NCBI GenBank assembly: GCA_020633055.1
Contig: JACKEJ010000006.1
Span: 62,001 to 126,000 of the forward strand
Origin: Sandaracinaceae bacterium
GTDB taxonomy: Bacteria > Myxococcota_A > Polyangia > Polyangiales > Houyiibacteriaceae
Direction: 5' to 3'
DNA: 64,000 nt
In this document: positions 1 to 9,360 of the stretch, piece by piece
Layout of the letters: each line of letters starts with the position of its first letter
Position numbering within the stretch: the stretch's first letter is position 1
Translations under genes and position numbers: made by a program
The notes under the pieces: model-generated
The model's database searches: none
Seen by the model: the letters and a program-made list of their open reading frames with translations, nothing else
What the model was told of the DNA's origin: nothing

Positions 1-502
1 CCGACAGCATGGCGTGCACCGCGACCACCACGGCGGTGGGTGTGACCCGCTCGTCGGCCGGGTGCGTGCCGGGGGTGAGCTCGGCGGCGCGCGAGAGCAG
101 CGGCCCGTACCAACGCTCCACGATGACGTCCAGCTCGGGGCCCCCCGCCAGCGCGGCGTGCTGCACCAGACGCGCCAGGTTCGGGTACGCGAAGTAGAGC
201 TGCACCACCGCGCTCAGGTTGCGCATGGCCGCGGCGGGGTCCGTCGGGGGCGCCAGCAGCGCGTGCATGGTCTCCACGTGCGGCGCGAGCAGGCGCTCCA
301 GCACGGCTGCGTACATCTCCTGCTTGCTGGGGAAGTGCTTGTAGAGGCTCGGCGTGCGGATGCCCACCTGGTCCGCGATGGCGCTCAGGCTCGCCGCCTC
401 GTAACCCACCCGTGCGAACGCGTCTTCGGCCGCATCGAGGATGCGGTCGCGCGTGGACGGCGGGGCTGCGGTGGGGGAGGGGGCGGGGCTGGTGATCATC
501 AT
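1..502 (-). CDS. TetR/AcrR family transcriptional regulator (C-terminus outside window)
   Basis: The minus strand is open from two adjacent ATGs (502 and 499) to the window edge, so the C-terminus is missing. After a Pro/Ala-rich leader comes a typical TetR DNA-binding domain: RDRILDAAEDAFARVGYEAA, then the helix-turn-helix SLSAIADQVGIRTPSLYKHF and SKQEMYAAVLERLL (residues ~17-75). The rest is the helical ligand-binding/dimerisation part (VVQLYFAYPNLARLVQHAAL). TetR proteins repress neighbouring genes until a small molecule binds. The divergent short-chain dehydrogenase 138 bp away is the likely target, and the nearby P450 hints at a hydrophobic substrate. The ligand cannot be predicted. The family call is firm; the target is inferred. 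Confidence 0.93.
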   Translation of the reverse strand, partial: MMITSPAPSPTAAPPSTRDRILDAAEDAFARVGYEAASLSAIADQVGIRTPSLYKHFPSKQEMYAAVLERLLAPHVETMHALLAPPTDPAAAMRNLSAVVQLYFAYPNLARLVQHAALAGGPELDVIVERWYGPLLSRAAELTPGTHPADERVTPTAVVVAVHAMLS

Positions 503-558
503 CGATGCTCGGCGGCCTTGATCTCGTTCGCGGGGTGGGCTACTCACAATGAGCTAAC

Positions 559-569
559 GGCTAGTAGCC
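559..569. promoter_or_regulatory. Candidate operator palindrome between tetR and the SDR gene
   Basis: The 138-bp divergent gap contains a perfect 11-bp palindrome, GGCTA-G-TAGCC, in its most AT-rich part, 57 bp from the TetR start and 71 bp from the SDR start. TetR regulators usually bind short palindromes in such gaps. The site is short and was found by eye, so it is only a candidate. Confidence 0.3.
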
Positions 570-640
570 AATAGCCAAGCTACCCTTGCCCGCCCCCGGG
601 CGCAACCCCCCGCGCCGCCACGTTCTTCCGAGGTCCATCC

Positions 641-1657
641 ATGCAGCAACGCCATGACAACCCCGTGTCCGCCATCCTCACCGCCATCCGCGAGAACGTG
701 GGGCGCGGCCGCGACGCCCAGCGCATCCCCGGGGCGCGGGGGAGCGACAGGCTCGACGGACGCACGGTGATGGTCACGGGCAGCAACTCGGGCCTGGGCA
801 AGGCCGTGGCCGTGGAGCTGGCGTCACGTGGGGCGCGCGTGCTGATGGCGTGTCGCGGGGGCATCCCCGAGGCGGGCGACGAGGTGCGCGCCCGCAGCGG
901 CAACCCGCAGGTGGAGATGCTGCGCGTCGACCTGTCGGACCTGAACAGCGTGCACGCCCTGTGCGACACGCTGCGCGACCGCGGCGAGCGCATCGACGTG
1001 CTGGTGAGCAACGCCGGCGTCGTGCCCAACGAGGGGCGCAAGTCGGCCCAGGGCTACGAGCTGATGGTGGCGGTGAACTTCCTGGCCGGGACGGTGCTGC
1101 TCGACCGCCTGCTGCACGACGGAGTCATCCCGAACGACACCTTCGGCAAGAATGGGCCGGCCGCGGGTGAGCCGCGCGCGCGTGTGGTGTTCGTCTCGAG
1201 CGAGGCGCACCGCACGGCGTCGCAGCTGGACATCCCGGGGCTCGCGCGCTTCGAGGCCTTCGGCATCAAGGACGCCATGCGCTACTACGGGCGCAGCAAG
1301 CTCTGCCTGTGCACCTACGCGGTGGAGCTCTCGCGCCGGCTCACGCTGGCCGACGGAAGCGCGGACGTGGCCGTGCACCACCTGTGCCCCGGACCCGTGA
1401 ACTCCAACATGGCGCGCGAGGCGCCCGCGTGGGCCAAGCCGCTGCTCAAGCCCATCATGAGCCTGGCGTTCAACTCACCCGAGGTGGCCGCCGAGCCGGT
1501 GACCTACCTGGCGTGCGCGGCCAGCATGGAGGGGCGCACCGGCACGTACCTGCACATGCTGAAGGAGAAGCCGTGCAGCGAGCTGGCGCTGGACCCGTCG
1601 AACGGCAAGGCGGTCTGGGACGCGGCCGTGCAGATGGCGAGCGTGGTCTCGCGCTGA
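641..1657 (+). CDS. Short-chain dehydrogenase/reductase (SDR)
   Basis: A 338-residue NAD(P)-dependent oxidoreductase. The Rossmann cofactor motif TGSNSGLG is at residues ~46-53, followed by the NAG motif (VLVSNAGVV) and the catalytic serine region VVFVSSEAH. The catalytic Tyr-Lys pair is in YYGRSK, and CPGPVNSNM follows the active site. It is longer than a minimal SDR because of a ~40-residue N-terminal extension and a C-terminal extension, resembling the retinol dehydrogenase/WW-domain-oxidoreductase branch. The ATG at 641 is the first start after the divergent intergenic region. Likely regulated by the divergent TetR protein. Substrate unknown; the convergent P450 may act on a related lipid or secondary metabolite. 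Confidence 0.93.
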   Translation: MQQRHDNPVSAILTAIRENVGRGRDAQRIPGARGSDRLDGRTVMVTGSNSGLGKAVAVELASRGARVLMACRGGIPEAGDEVRARSGNPQVEMLRVDLSDLNSVHALCDTLRDRGERIDVLVSNAGVVPNEGRKSAQGYELMVAVNFLAGTVLLDRLLHDGVIPNDTFGKNGPAAGEPRARVVFVSSEAHRTASQLDIPGLARFEAFGIKDAMRYYGRSKLCLCTYAVELSRRLTLADGSADVAVHHLCPGPVNSNMAREAPAWAKPLLKPIMSLAFNSPEVAAEPVTYLACAASMEGRTGTYLHMLKEKPCSELALDPSNGKAVWDAAVQMASVVSR

Positions 1658-1722
1658 GAAGGGACGCAGAGCAGCGACACGGTGTGGGGGCCTCCTCGGA
1701 CCGCCGGTGGCGTCGATGTACC

Positions 1723-1756
1723 TGGGGGGCACCTGGCTTCAGCCTGGTGCCCCCCA
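1723..1756. terminator. Strong hairpin between convergent SDR and P450 genes
   Basis: An inverted repeat with arms TGGGGGGCACC and GGTGCCCCCCA (11 bp, perfect), then a T-T mismatch and a GGC/GCC inner stem with a TTCA loop. It lies in the 181-bp gap between two convergent stop codons, where a bidirectional terminator is expected. No U-run follows, as is common in high-GC genomes. Confidence 0.55.
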
Positions 1757-1838
1757 TCACCACCGGGAGCTAGCCCTACTCGCGACAGCCTCTGAGAAGC
1801 CAGGGGCTCGCGGTCCGCAGACGCGCACCGCGCCCAGA

Positions 1839-3257
1839 TCAGCGGCGCAGCGGCGCGTCCTCGCGGAAGACCACCTTGCACTTCAGGCCGTTCTTGCCCG
1901 GGTGCATGCTCAGCTCGGGCACGAACTCGGGCACGAAGCCGTCGGCCAGCGTGGGGATCAGGTTCTGCACGAAGGTGGCCAGGAGCAGCTTCATCTCCAT
2001 CTGCGCGAAGCCCTGGCCGGCGCACACGCGCGGGCCCGCCGCGAAGGGCACGAACGCGCCCTTCGGCAGCTCGCGCTCGTACTCGCGCGTCCAGCGCTCG
2101 GGGGTGAACTCGAGCGGGTTCGGGTGGTTGCGCGGGTCGCGGCCCAGCACGTAGGGGCTGATGAAGATCGCGGCGCCCTTCGGGAAGGTGTAGCCCTTGA
2201 TGGTCACGTCCTCGGTGGGGGCGCGCATGTAGGCCCACACGGAGGGCAGGAAGCGCAGGCTCTCCTTCATCACCTGCGTGACGTAGGGCATGTGCTCCAG
2301 GTGCTCGACGTTGACGGGCTCGTCCCCGCACACGGCCTTGACCTCGGCGTACAGCTTCTCGGCCACCTCGGGGTGCTTCGCGAGGAGGTACCAGGCCCAC
2401 GTCATCGCGTGCGCGGTGGTCTCGTGGCCCGCGAAGATGAGCGTCATGCCGTTGTCGCGTAGCTGCGTCTCGCTGAGGCCACCCTCCTTGTCGCGCGCGA
2501 AGATGAGGTGCGACAGCAGGTCACCCGCGTCCGTGCCCTCACAGCGGCGGTCGGCGATGAGGCGCTTCAGCACGCCCTCGATGGCCTCGATCGCGTCGAT
2601 CTTGCGGCGGTTCGAGGCGCTCGGCCACCAGCGCGGCGTGGGGAGCGGCAGGTTGATGTGCTCCACCAGGATCTCGCTGATGTCGTGCATCGCGTTGTAG
2701 ACCGTGTCCGCGGAGCTATCCATGTCGGCCGCGAAGAGCGTCCGGCCGAGGATGCGGATGGCCAGGTTGTTGATCTCCTGCCGCATGTCGCGCGGCTCCC
2801 CGTCGGCGAAGCCGCGCAGCATCTCTTGAGCGTACTGCACCATCACGGGGCCGTAGGCCTCGACGCGGTGGCGGTGGAAGCCCGGCTTGATGAGGTCGTG
2901 CTGGCGCTTCCAGTTGTCGCCGTCCGCCGTGAGCACGCCGTCCCCCAGGAAGAGCTTCCAGATGCGCTTCGCCAGCGCCGGCTTCACGAAGAGCTTCGCC
3001 TGGCGCACGTTGATCTCGTGGATGATCTCCGGGTCGCGCACGAAGTACCAGTCCATCAAGCTGATGTTGGTCTTCACCACGTCGCCGTAGTCCTGGTGGA
3101 TTTGCTGTACGAAGCCCAGCTGATCCTTCTGGAACTCGATCGTGGAGCCGATGACCGGTCGACCCTTGCGCGTGGGGATGGGCCGGCTGGCGTACCCTCC
3201 GTCGGTGCTGGGGGACGCGGCGTTCGGGCGGGGCGACTCGGCGGTCTGGAGGTTCAT
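1839..3257 (-). CDS. Cytochrome P450
   Basis: A 472-residue haem monooxygenase with all hallmarks: the I-helix oxygen-activation motif FAGHETTAH, the K-helix ExxR (ESLR), the PERF-like TPERW, and the haem loop FAAGPRVCAGQ with axial ligand Cys412. It resembles the CYP102/CYP4-like bacterial class with a long B-C region (HRHRVEAYG, RDMRQEINNLAIRILGRTLF). The ATG at 3257 (MNLQTAES) is preferred: the open frame continues to 3500, but that extension is Arg-rich with no P450 similarity. No ferredoxin or reductase gene is adjacent, so electron partners are encoded elsewhere. Substrate unknown, probably fatty-acid-like or a secondary metabolite. Confidence 0.95.
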   Translation of the reverse strand: MNLQTAESPRPNAASPSTDGGYASRPIPTRKGRPVIGSTIEFQKDQLGFVQQIHQDYGDVVKTNISLMDWYFVRDPEIIHEINVRQAKLFVKPALAKRIWKLFLGDGVLTADGDNWKRQHDLIKPGFHRHRVEAYGPVMVQYAQEMLRGFADGEPRDMRQEINNLAIRILGRTLFAADMDSSADTVYNAMHDISEILVEHINLPLPTPRWWPSASNRRKIDAIEAIEGVLKRLIADRRCEGTDAGDLLSHLIFARDKEGGLSETQLRDNGMTLIFAGHETTAHAMTWAWYLLAKHPEVAEKLYAEVKAVCGDEPVNVEHLEHMPYVTQVMKESLRFLPSVWAYMRAPTEDVTIKGYTFPKGAAIFISPYVLGRDPRNHPNPLEFTPERWTREYERELPKGAFVPFAAGPRVCAGQGFAQMEMKLLLATFVQNLIPTLADGFVPEFVPELSMHPGKNGLKCKVVFREDAPLRR

Positions 3258-3620
3258 GTCTCGAAGCTGACAGAAACTGGGCCGGCCAAGCGCACCAGGC
3301 CGGCCACATCGTCGTACCCAGCCGGTCATGCGCGGAAAGGTTGGCCTTGAAAACAGGTGCGAAACGTGGGTTCTAGGGCGATCGTGGAGTCGGCCCCGCA
3401 CCCACACCAAGTCGGCCACAGCGGCCGGGTGGGGCCGCAGCCGACGGATGGTGCGCGAGCCCTGCGATGTGTGGCGCCGTCCCCAGAGGATGCGCTCCAC
3501 GCCCGCGCTCGGGAGCGCAAAGGGGCGTCAAGGCTGTGCGGCGCGGCCGTGCGTACGTGCGGCCGCGCCCGCCCGTCACGCTTGCGAAGAGCGCTCCGGG
3601 CGCAGTATCCGTCGGCGAGC
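3258..3620. other. Divergent intergenic region, P450 / lipoprotein
   Basis: 363 bp between the divergent P450 and lipoprotein genes. Frames are open through it on both strands, but their codon content looks like GC-driven noise. No hairpin, repeat or RNA gene was recognised. A TATCCG hexamer at 3606-3611, 9 nt before the ATG at 3621, may be a -10 element of the rightward gene. Confidence 0.4.
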
Positions 3621-5465
3621 ATGCTGCTCTCGTTGCGACCGTTCCGCCCCTTCGTGCTCGCCCTCTCGATGATGGCGTGTACGCCGGACGCGGAGCCCGC
3701 CGCGACGCCGTCTCCCGCGCCTCCTGCCACCGAGGCCGCGGAGGCGCCTCTCGAGCCGTTCGACTCCGTCGCCGACGTGGCCCATGTATCTCGGCAGCCT
3801 CCGGCGCCGCCCCCCGGATTTGCCGTCACCTCGCGCGGGACTCGCGTACGCCTGCGGTCCGCCTACCGCACGTCGCGTCGGCGTGTAGACGGCAAGCGGG
3901 TGCCGACACTGCCCCTGCCGGACCCTACGGCGAGGGCCGCTCTCGACGATCGGATCGCAGCGCTCAACGCGCGCTGTCATGTCGAGCTCGCGTTGCCACG
4001 CTTCGTGGCGCTCACGTGCACGCCGCGCGCGGCGACGGACGCGGACGAGCACGAGGATACCGGCGATGACGCGTCCGCGAGCTCGTCCGCAGGCTCGACG
4101 AGCACAGTGGGCCGCGCGGCCGCGCCTTCTGGACGCTCACGACCCCGTCGCGTCCGGACCCAGGACGAAGACACCGACGTCGACGCGAGCGAGGCCGAGG
4201 AGCGGGCCGCCGCACGCGAGCGCGGCCCCCTGGACGAGCGCACCCGAGCGGCCCTGTTCGTCATCGACGGAAGTGAGGTGCGCGCCATCGAGCCCCTCGA
4301 TCTCTTCATCCCTGGCACGGACGAAGCCGCGTTGCTCCGCCGACTGCAGTACGATCCGCGCGCGGCGCTCGCGCCCGTCCTCGTGACGGCCACCGGGATC
4401 GAGCTACGGATCGACAGACACCACACGGCGCGGGTGCCGTACCGCACGCTGGCGCCTTGGATGCGCGCGGACACGCCGCTCGGCGAGGCCTTGCTCGCCG
4501 CAGGGCTGGACCTGGCGCCCGCGACGGCGCGTCCACCCGCAGCGGCGCCCGAGACGCGCGCCATCTGGGCGGACGAGCCCGGGCGCTTGCTCCCGCACTG
4601 GCGCGCCCTCCCCACTCATCTGAAGCCGCTCGCGCGCATCGCTCACCCCGGCGGGCAGCGCGCCGCGGCGCTGATCTTTCCCCCGGGGGTCACGCACGTT
4701 GGCGCCGCGACCGAGCCAGCCTACTTCGTCGGGCCGCTGGCCGAGTTGTCGCTGGGGCGTGCGACCGCGCCGCTCGCGATCGTCGACCGACCCGGTGACA
4801 ACATGGTGCGCAGCGCACGACCGCCGGGCACGTTGGTGACTTTGGTGCGTGGAGCCTTCGGCATGCGCGACTCCGATGTCGGTGACGGCTCATGGGCGTT
4901 TGTCCGATCCGGTGCGACCTTCGGTTGGGGGCGGGGTCGAGCGCTCGGCCTGCTCGAGGAGGGGGACTGTGGCGAGCTCACGCCACCTGGCGATGGCGTG
5001 ACGGTGCACGAGCAGGGGGTGTTCGCCGACGGCGAGGCGCTGTACGTGTGGTTCATCAGCAGCGCGCGCGGTCGGGGCCGGCGTTTCTCGCTGCATCCCC
5101 TCGAGGCGTGTACGCCCGGCGCCGTCCGCCACGAGTACACCATCGCGGAGCGCGCGGAAGCCATCCAGGTGTTCCGCGCGAGGAGGGACGAGGGCCCCGT
5201 GCTGGTGGCCGTTTTGGACCGCGAGCGGCCCAGCCTGGACAGCACGCTGCTCGTGTACGCGATGGAGCGTGATGCGCCTGTGCTGGAGCTGCGCGGGCGC
5301 GTCCTCGAGCTCGAGGTGGGCGTGCGTGTCGGCCCGGACCGCACGCGTGGGTACTTCCCCATGCGCGTGCTCAGCGGAGACCGCCAGACCTGGTACACGT
5401 ACACCGACAACGCGCTCATGCCCGTCGAGACGCCGACGAGCATGCCGGCCGAGCAGGCGCGATGA
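3621..5465 (+). CDS. Hypothetical lipoprotein, 614 residues
   Basis: No family recognised. From the ATG at 3621 the N-terminus is an export signal (RPFRPFVLALSMMAC) with a Cys at residue ~20 fitting a lipobox, then a Pro/Ala/Glu linker typical of surface lipoproteins. Residues ~150-220 are acidic and low complexity (ADEHEDTGDDASASSS, then DEDTDVDASEAEE). The C-terminal two thirds are globular, rich in short beta-like stretches (RRFSLHPLEACTPGAVRHEY, WYTYTDNALMPVE), with no catalytic motif seen. The frame is open back to 3357, but that extension is Arg/Pro-rich and would bury the signal. Probably an envelope protein of unknown role. The existence of the gene is well supported; the function is not. 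Confidence 0.72.
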   Translation: MLLSLRPFRPFVLALSMMACTPDAEPAATPSPAPPATEAAEAPLEPFDSVADVAHVSRQPPAPPPGFAVTSRGTRVRLRSAYRTSRRRVDGKRVPTLPLPDPTARAALDDRIAALNARCHVELALPRFVALTCTPRAATDADEHEDTGDDASASSSAGSTSTVGRAAAPSGRSRPRRVRTQDEDTDVDASEAEERAAARERGPLDERTRAALFVIDGSEVRAIEPLDLFIPGTDEAALLRRLQYDPRAALAPVLVTATGIELRIDRHHTARVPYRTLAPWMRADTPLGEALLAAGLDLAPATARPPAAAPETRAIWADEPGRLLPHWRALPTHLKPLARIAHPGGQRAAALIFPPGVTHVGAATEPAYFVGPLAELSLGRATAPLAIVDRPGDNMVRSARPPGTLVTLVRGAFGMRDSDVGDGSWAFVRSGATFGWGRGRALGLLEEGDCGELTPPGDGVTVHEQGVFADGEALYVWFISSARGRGRRFSLHPLEACTPGAVRHEYTIAERAEAIQVFRARRDEGPVLVAVLDRERPSLDSTLLVYAMERDAPVLELRGRVLELEVGVRVGPDRTRGYFPMRVLSGDRQTWYTYTDNALMPVETPTSMPAEQAR

Positions 5466-5490
5466 GCGCTTCGAAGCCGACGCATGGGTG

Positions 5491-6267
5491 TCAGGTGTCT
5501 GCGTCCCGGGTGTAGTACGTCATCTCCCCGTGGCGTGCGAAGCCCAGCTTGGCGACGAGCGGGCTCGAGCTGCCCGTCCTCGCGTAGAGCCCCGCGAAGC
5601 CGACGTCCCAGCGCCGGGCGCACGCCAGGCGGGTCGCGACGAGCGCGCGGTAGGCGCCGCGTCCGCGCGCACGTGGCACTGTCCCGCCGCCCCACAACAG
5701 CGCCAGGCTCAGCTCGGGGTAGCGCGTGATGCCCCCCGACGCGATGGGGGCGCCGTCCGCATAGGCGACGAAGCGCTGGATGCGGCCGCGCTCCGAGGCG
5801 CACGCCGTGAGCTCTGCCGTCAGGTCGTTCGGGTGACGCTGCGAAGGGCCGAACGCGGCGTCGATCACCGCCCAGCAGTCCCGCAGCGTGGCCTCGTCCG
5901 TGACCCGCCGTACGGCGATGGTGTCCGGTCTGCTGGGCAGGACGGCGCTCGGGACATGCACCAGGCGGGCGTCGTGAGTCTGCGTCGCGCGATAGCGGGC
6001 GCCCTCGAGCGTGTCCCTGAGCGCCGCCGTGGGTGTGCTGTCGACGACGACCCAACGTGACGTGCGCTCGCGGTGCATGGCGGCGACCTCCTCGACGAGC
6101 GCCGGCAATTGGTCGGGAGTCGCGCGCGTGCGAAGGACTGCGTTCAGGTACGGCACGTCCCTCGCGCAGCTCACGGCCAGGACCTCGGGTCGGTCCACCA
6201 CGTGTGTGTCGGGAGGCAGCCACGTCAGGTCCCACGAGGCGCGCTCGAGTCGTTCGAGGGGCGTCAT
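5491..6267 (-). CDS. GNAT-family N-acetyltransferase
   Basis: A 258-residue protein starting at MTPLERLERASW. The C-terminal half has the GNAT fold: acetyl-CoA pyrophosphate-loop motif VPRARGRGAYRAL (the R/Q-x-x-G-x-G/A pattern), preceded by beta strands with ASGGITRYPELSLALLWGGG, and ending with KLGFARHGEMTYYTRD, like the terminal GF...YxR strand of many GNAT enzymes. The N-terminal half (WVVVDSTPTAALRDTLEGARY) looks like a degenerate second GNAT domain. It transfers an acetyl group to an unknown amine. It is convergent with the lipoprotein gene at 3621, 25 bp away. An upstream in-frame ATG (6312) adds 15 residues without similarity. Confidence 0.85.
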   Translation of the reverse strand: MTPLERLERASWDLTWLPPDTHVVDRPEVLAVSCARDVPYLNAVLRTRATPDQLPALVEEVAAMHRERTSRWVVVDSTPTAALRDTLEGARYRATQTHDARLVHVPSAVLPSRPDTIAVRRVTDEATLRDCWAVIDAAFGPSQRHPNDLTAELTACASERGRIQRFVAYADGAPIASGGITRYPELSLALLWGGGTVPRARGRGAYRALVATRLACARRWDVGFAGLYARTGSSSPLVAKLGFARHGEMTYYTRDADT

Positions 6268-6372
6268 CGGGATTCCCTGTGCCTCGCGTCTCCGATGTCC
6301 AGTGCCGAGCACTGTGGTGTCGACGTGCCATCACGCCGTGGGGGGCCGCGCCGAGTCACGAGCGCGGGAACA

Positions 6373-6885
6373 CTACTCGGCCGGCGCGAAGCCATCCACG
6401 AGTAGCCCCCGGTCGCCCCCCACTTGGACGACCTCCCCGCGGATCTCCACGAGCCCACCGCTCGGTGGCGTGCACGCCATCACGCACACGTCGGAGTCGT
6501 GGCACCTTCCGATCGCGTCCGGCGACCCATCAGGGGTCCGCGGCGAGAGCCAGAGAAAACGCTCGGGTGGAGGAGACGTACGCGCCACCAGCACGGCGTC
6601 CCCACCGCACGCCCCACAGCACCCCGACTCCGTCTCGCAGACCATGTCCACACATCCCAACGTCGCAGGGACCACCTGGCCCCTGACCCGCACCCGCGCG
6701 CCGATCTCGACCCGTCCGTCGATCACATCGTCCACCGACGCGGCGTCGCTGCGCAGCGGAGTGGCCGGCGCGACCCGTTCACCCTCGGTCGCCGGGCCCG
6801 CCACTGGGGAGCGGCCGCCACACGCCGCGACCGAGGCCGCACCGGCGAGCGCGCAGAACGTGATGGTGCGACGGTCCAGCGGCAC
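6373..6885 (-). CDS. Cys-rich lipoprotein of unknown function
   Basis: The GTG at 6885 gives a clean lipoprotein signal peptide: PLDRR, hydrophobic TITFCALAGAASV, then lipobox VAAC. An ATG at 6939 would add 18 residues ahead of it. The mature ~145 residues carry a VDDVIDGRVEIGARVRVRGQ stretch resembling an OB-like or tRNA_anti fold, and a dense cysteine cluster (GCVDMVCETESGCCGACGG, then RCHDSDVCVMAC) suggesting disulfides or metal binding. The end returns to VEIRGEVVQVGGDRGLLVDG. Divergent from the GH31 gene. No family recognised. Exported location is confident; role unknown. Confidence 0.75.
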   Translation of the reverse strand: MPLDRRTITFCALAGAASVAACGGRSPVAGPATEGERVAPATPLRSDAASVDDVIDGRVEIGARVRVRGQVVPATLGCVDMVCETESGCCGACGGDAVLVARTSPPPERFLWLSPRTPDGSPDAIGRCHDSDVCVMACTPPSGGLVEIRGEVVQVGGDRGLLVDGFAPAE

Positions 6886-7054
6886 GCGCCCACGGTAGGC
6901 CAGGCCGCGCCCCGTGGCTACCGCGCCTTCGCGCTCCATCCCTTCATCCACGCGGGCGTCGAGAGCGCCACGGAGCGGCCTTTCGGCCAAAGCGACAGGA
7001 GAACGAGCCGATCTGACAAGCCATGGGTGCGCAGGCGGTAGACGCTCCCGCCTC

Positions 7055-9319
7055 ATGACCAAGTCACCCACGAAGCTTGACGGCAGCACCTGGCTGCTCG
7101 GCGTGTCGGCCCTGCTGCTGGCCGGCTGCGGCTCGGCCGGTAAGGTCCCCGAACACCAACCGGGTCTGCTCGACGACGGCGTCGCGCGCTTCCTGCCGGA
7201 CGGAGTGATGCCCGAAGAGCTGTTCCCGTCCTTCGCGCTCGAGGAGCCGCGCTATCCCACGGGGCCAGTCCCCGAGGGCTGGGGGCCCGCCCCCGTGTTC
7301 TCGGTGGAGGGTCCGAGCGAGAGCCCGACCCACGTCGTCCACGTTGCCATCGCGCCCGGCACGGACCTCTACGGAACGGGCGAGGTCGTTGGACCCCTGC
7401 TGCGCAACGGCGCCCGCACACAGGTCTGGACCGAGATGCCCAACTTCATGAGCGGCGAGAACGGCATCCGCTACGACGACACCTACCTCAACCTGTATCA
7501 GGCGCACCCGTGGGTCCTGGCCGTCCGCGCCGATGGCACCGCCTTCGGCGTGCTGGCCGACACCACGCGGCGTGCTTGGATCGACCTCTCGGACGGCATC
7601 CGCTTCGAGGCTGCAGCTCCATTCCCCGTGGTGATCGTCCAGGGGGCGACTCCCGACGAGGTCCTGCGAGCGCTGGCGGACCTCACGGGCCACATGGACA
7701 TGCCCGCTCGCTGGACCCTCGGTCACCAACAGAGCCGCTTCTCGTACTCGACCCAGGCCGAGATGCTGGCGATCGGAGAGGAGCTTCGGGAGCACAACAT
7801 CCCGACCGACGTCCTCTGGTTGGATGGCGCCTACATGGAGACCTACAAGCTCTTCACCTTCGACGAGGAGAGGTTCCCCGACGCGGTGGGCATGATCGAC
7901 GATCTCCACGCGATGGACTACCGGGTGGTGCCCATCTTCGACCCGGGGGTCCGCCTCGAAGAGGACTTCCCGTTGTATCAGGAGGCCGTCAGCCAAGGTC
8001 TGTTGCTGATGAACCAAGACGGCAACGAGTACAGGTCCGTGGTCTGGAACTATCGCAACGCGTTTCCCGACTTCAGCCAGCGCGCCACGCGCGAGTGGTG
8101 GACGCGCCACATGAGCACGTTCGTGCGGTCCAGTGGGTTCGATGGGATCTGGGACGACCTGAACGAACCGGTCGTCTACGACCTCGTTCGAGGGTGGTAC
8201 CCGCCCGAGACCGTCGTCGCGCTCGGAGACGAGCGCTACCCGGCAGGGACCCACGCGCAGTTTCACAACGTCTATGCGCTCCAACAGCTCGCGGCGTCCG
8301 AAGCCGCGTTCCGCGACGCCTATCCCGACCGCCGTCCGTTCCTCCTCACGCGCTCCAACTACATCGGTGGTCAGCGGCACTCGGCGACGTGGACGGGGGA
8401 CAACACCTCGACGTGGGAGCACCTGCACTGGTCCATCGCGATGATCGCCAACCTGGGGCTCTCTGGGCAGCCGTTCTCGGGGGCCGATGTGGGTGGGTTC
8501 TTCGTCGAGGCGAACGGGATGTGGGATCCCACACTGTTCGCGCACTGGATCGGTATCGGGGTGTTCTACCCGTTCTGTCGCAACCACTCGGCGGGCCTGG
8601 ACGACCCGTTCACGTCGATGTTCGGCGGTCCAACGCACCACGCCTGGGACTTCGGCCCCGAGATCGAGCGGGTCTATCGCGAAGCCGTCGAGCGGCGCTA
8701 CCGGCTCTTGCCCTACTTCTACACCGCCATGCGCGCCGCGGCGGTGGAGGGCGCGCCGGTGTTCCGCCCAGTGTTCTTCGCGTCGCCAGGGGAAGCACGT
8801 CTGCGCGGCGAGGACCGCGCGTTCCTCTTCGGCGCAGACCTGCTGATCGTGCCGCAGTGGCCCGGCGGAGTGTTGGGGGACGACTCGCCGCTCGCCCTCC
8901 CGGACGGCTTCGATCACGAGATCACGCTGGTCGGAGAGGATCCCGACCAGGATGCGGCGCACCCGCACATCCGCCTCCGGAACGGCGCGATCGTGCCCAC
9001 CGGCGTCGTCGGGCAGACCACGGCCTACGACCCGACGTCCGCGCTCGACCTGTACCTCGCGCTGGGCGAGGACGGGACGGCACAGGGGACGCTCTACGAA
9101 GACGAGGGCGAAGGCCACGGCCACCTGGAAGGTGAGTACCGGGTCATCACGCTGCGCGCCGAGACGGTGGGTGGGCAGGTGGTCGTGACGCTCGAGCGCA
9201 GCGATGGCGAGATGGACCTCCCGGTGCGTGTCGTGCGAGCGCACCTCTACGGCGACGGAGGCGTGACGACCGCCACGGGCATGACGGACCGCGTGGAGCT
9301 CACGACGAGCGCGCCGTGA
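7055..9319 (+). CDS. Secreted GH31-family alpha-glycosidase (lipoprotein)
   Basis: 754 residues. The N-terminus is a lipoprotein signal (WLLGVSALLLAGC, lipobox LAGC). It is followed by the GH31 N-terminal beta-sandwich (YGTGEVVGPLLRNG) and the (beta/alpha)8 barrel: TDVLWLDGAYME, the nucleophile motif GIWDDLNEP (Asp368), the acid/base motif WTGDN (Asp449), and SGADVGGFF. C-terminal beta domains hold GADLLIVPQWP and YEDEGEGHGHLEGEY. GH31 enzymes are retaining alpha-glucosidases, alpha-xylosidases, sulfoquinovosidases and relatives; the substrate cannot be read from motifs alone. The ATG at 7055 is preferred to an earlier in-frame start because it puts the signal peptide first. The AraC gene that follows may control it. 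Confidence 0.93.
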   Translation: MTKSPTKLDGSTWLLGVSALLLAGCGSAGKVPEHQPGLLDDGVARFLPDGVMPEELFPSFALEEPRYPTGPVPEGWGPAPVFSVEGPSESPTHVVHVAIAPGTDLYGTGEVVGPLLRNGARTQVWTEMPNFMSGENGIRYDDTYLNLYQAHPWVLAVRADGTAFGVLADTTRRAWIDLSDGIRFEAAAPFPVVIVQGATPDEVLRALADLTGHMDMPARWTLGHQQSRFSYSTQAEMLAIGEELREHNIPTDVLWLDGAYMETYKLFTFDEERFPDAVGMIDDLHAMDYRVVPIFDPGVRLEEDFPLYQEAVSQGLLLMNQDGNEYRSVVWNYRNAFPDFSQRATREWWTRHMSTFVRSSGFDGIWDDLNEPVVYDLVRGWYPPETVVALGDERYPAGTHAQFHNVYALQQLAASEAAFRDAYPDRRPFLLTRSNYIGGQRHSATWTGDNTSTWEHLHWSIAMIANLGLSGQPFSGADVGGFFVEANGMWDPTLFAHWIGIGVFYPFCRNHSAGLDDPFTSMFGGPTHHAWDFGPEIERVYREAVERRYRLLPYFYTAMRAAAVEGAPVFRPVFFASPGEARLRGEDRAFLFGADLLIVPQWPGGVLGDDSPLALPDGFDHEITLVGEDPDQDAAHPHIRLRNGAIVPTGVVGQTTAYDPTSALDLYLALGEDGTAQGTLYEDEGEGHGHLEGEYRVITLRAETVGGQVVVTLERSDGEMDLPVRVVRAHLYGDGGVTTATGMTDRVELTTSAP

Positions 9320-9360
9320 CGGCGCGTCCTGTGCGCCGAAGCCTGGTACGCTCTCTTGTC

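Noticed and set aside
3258..3500. N-terminal extension of the P450 to 3500
   Set aside because: Arg/Pro-rich sequence without P450 similarity; the ATG at 3257 gives a normal P450 start.
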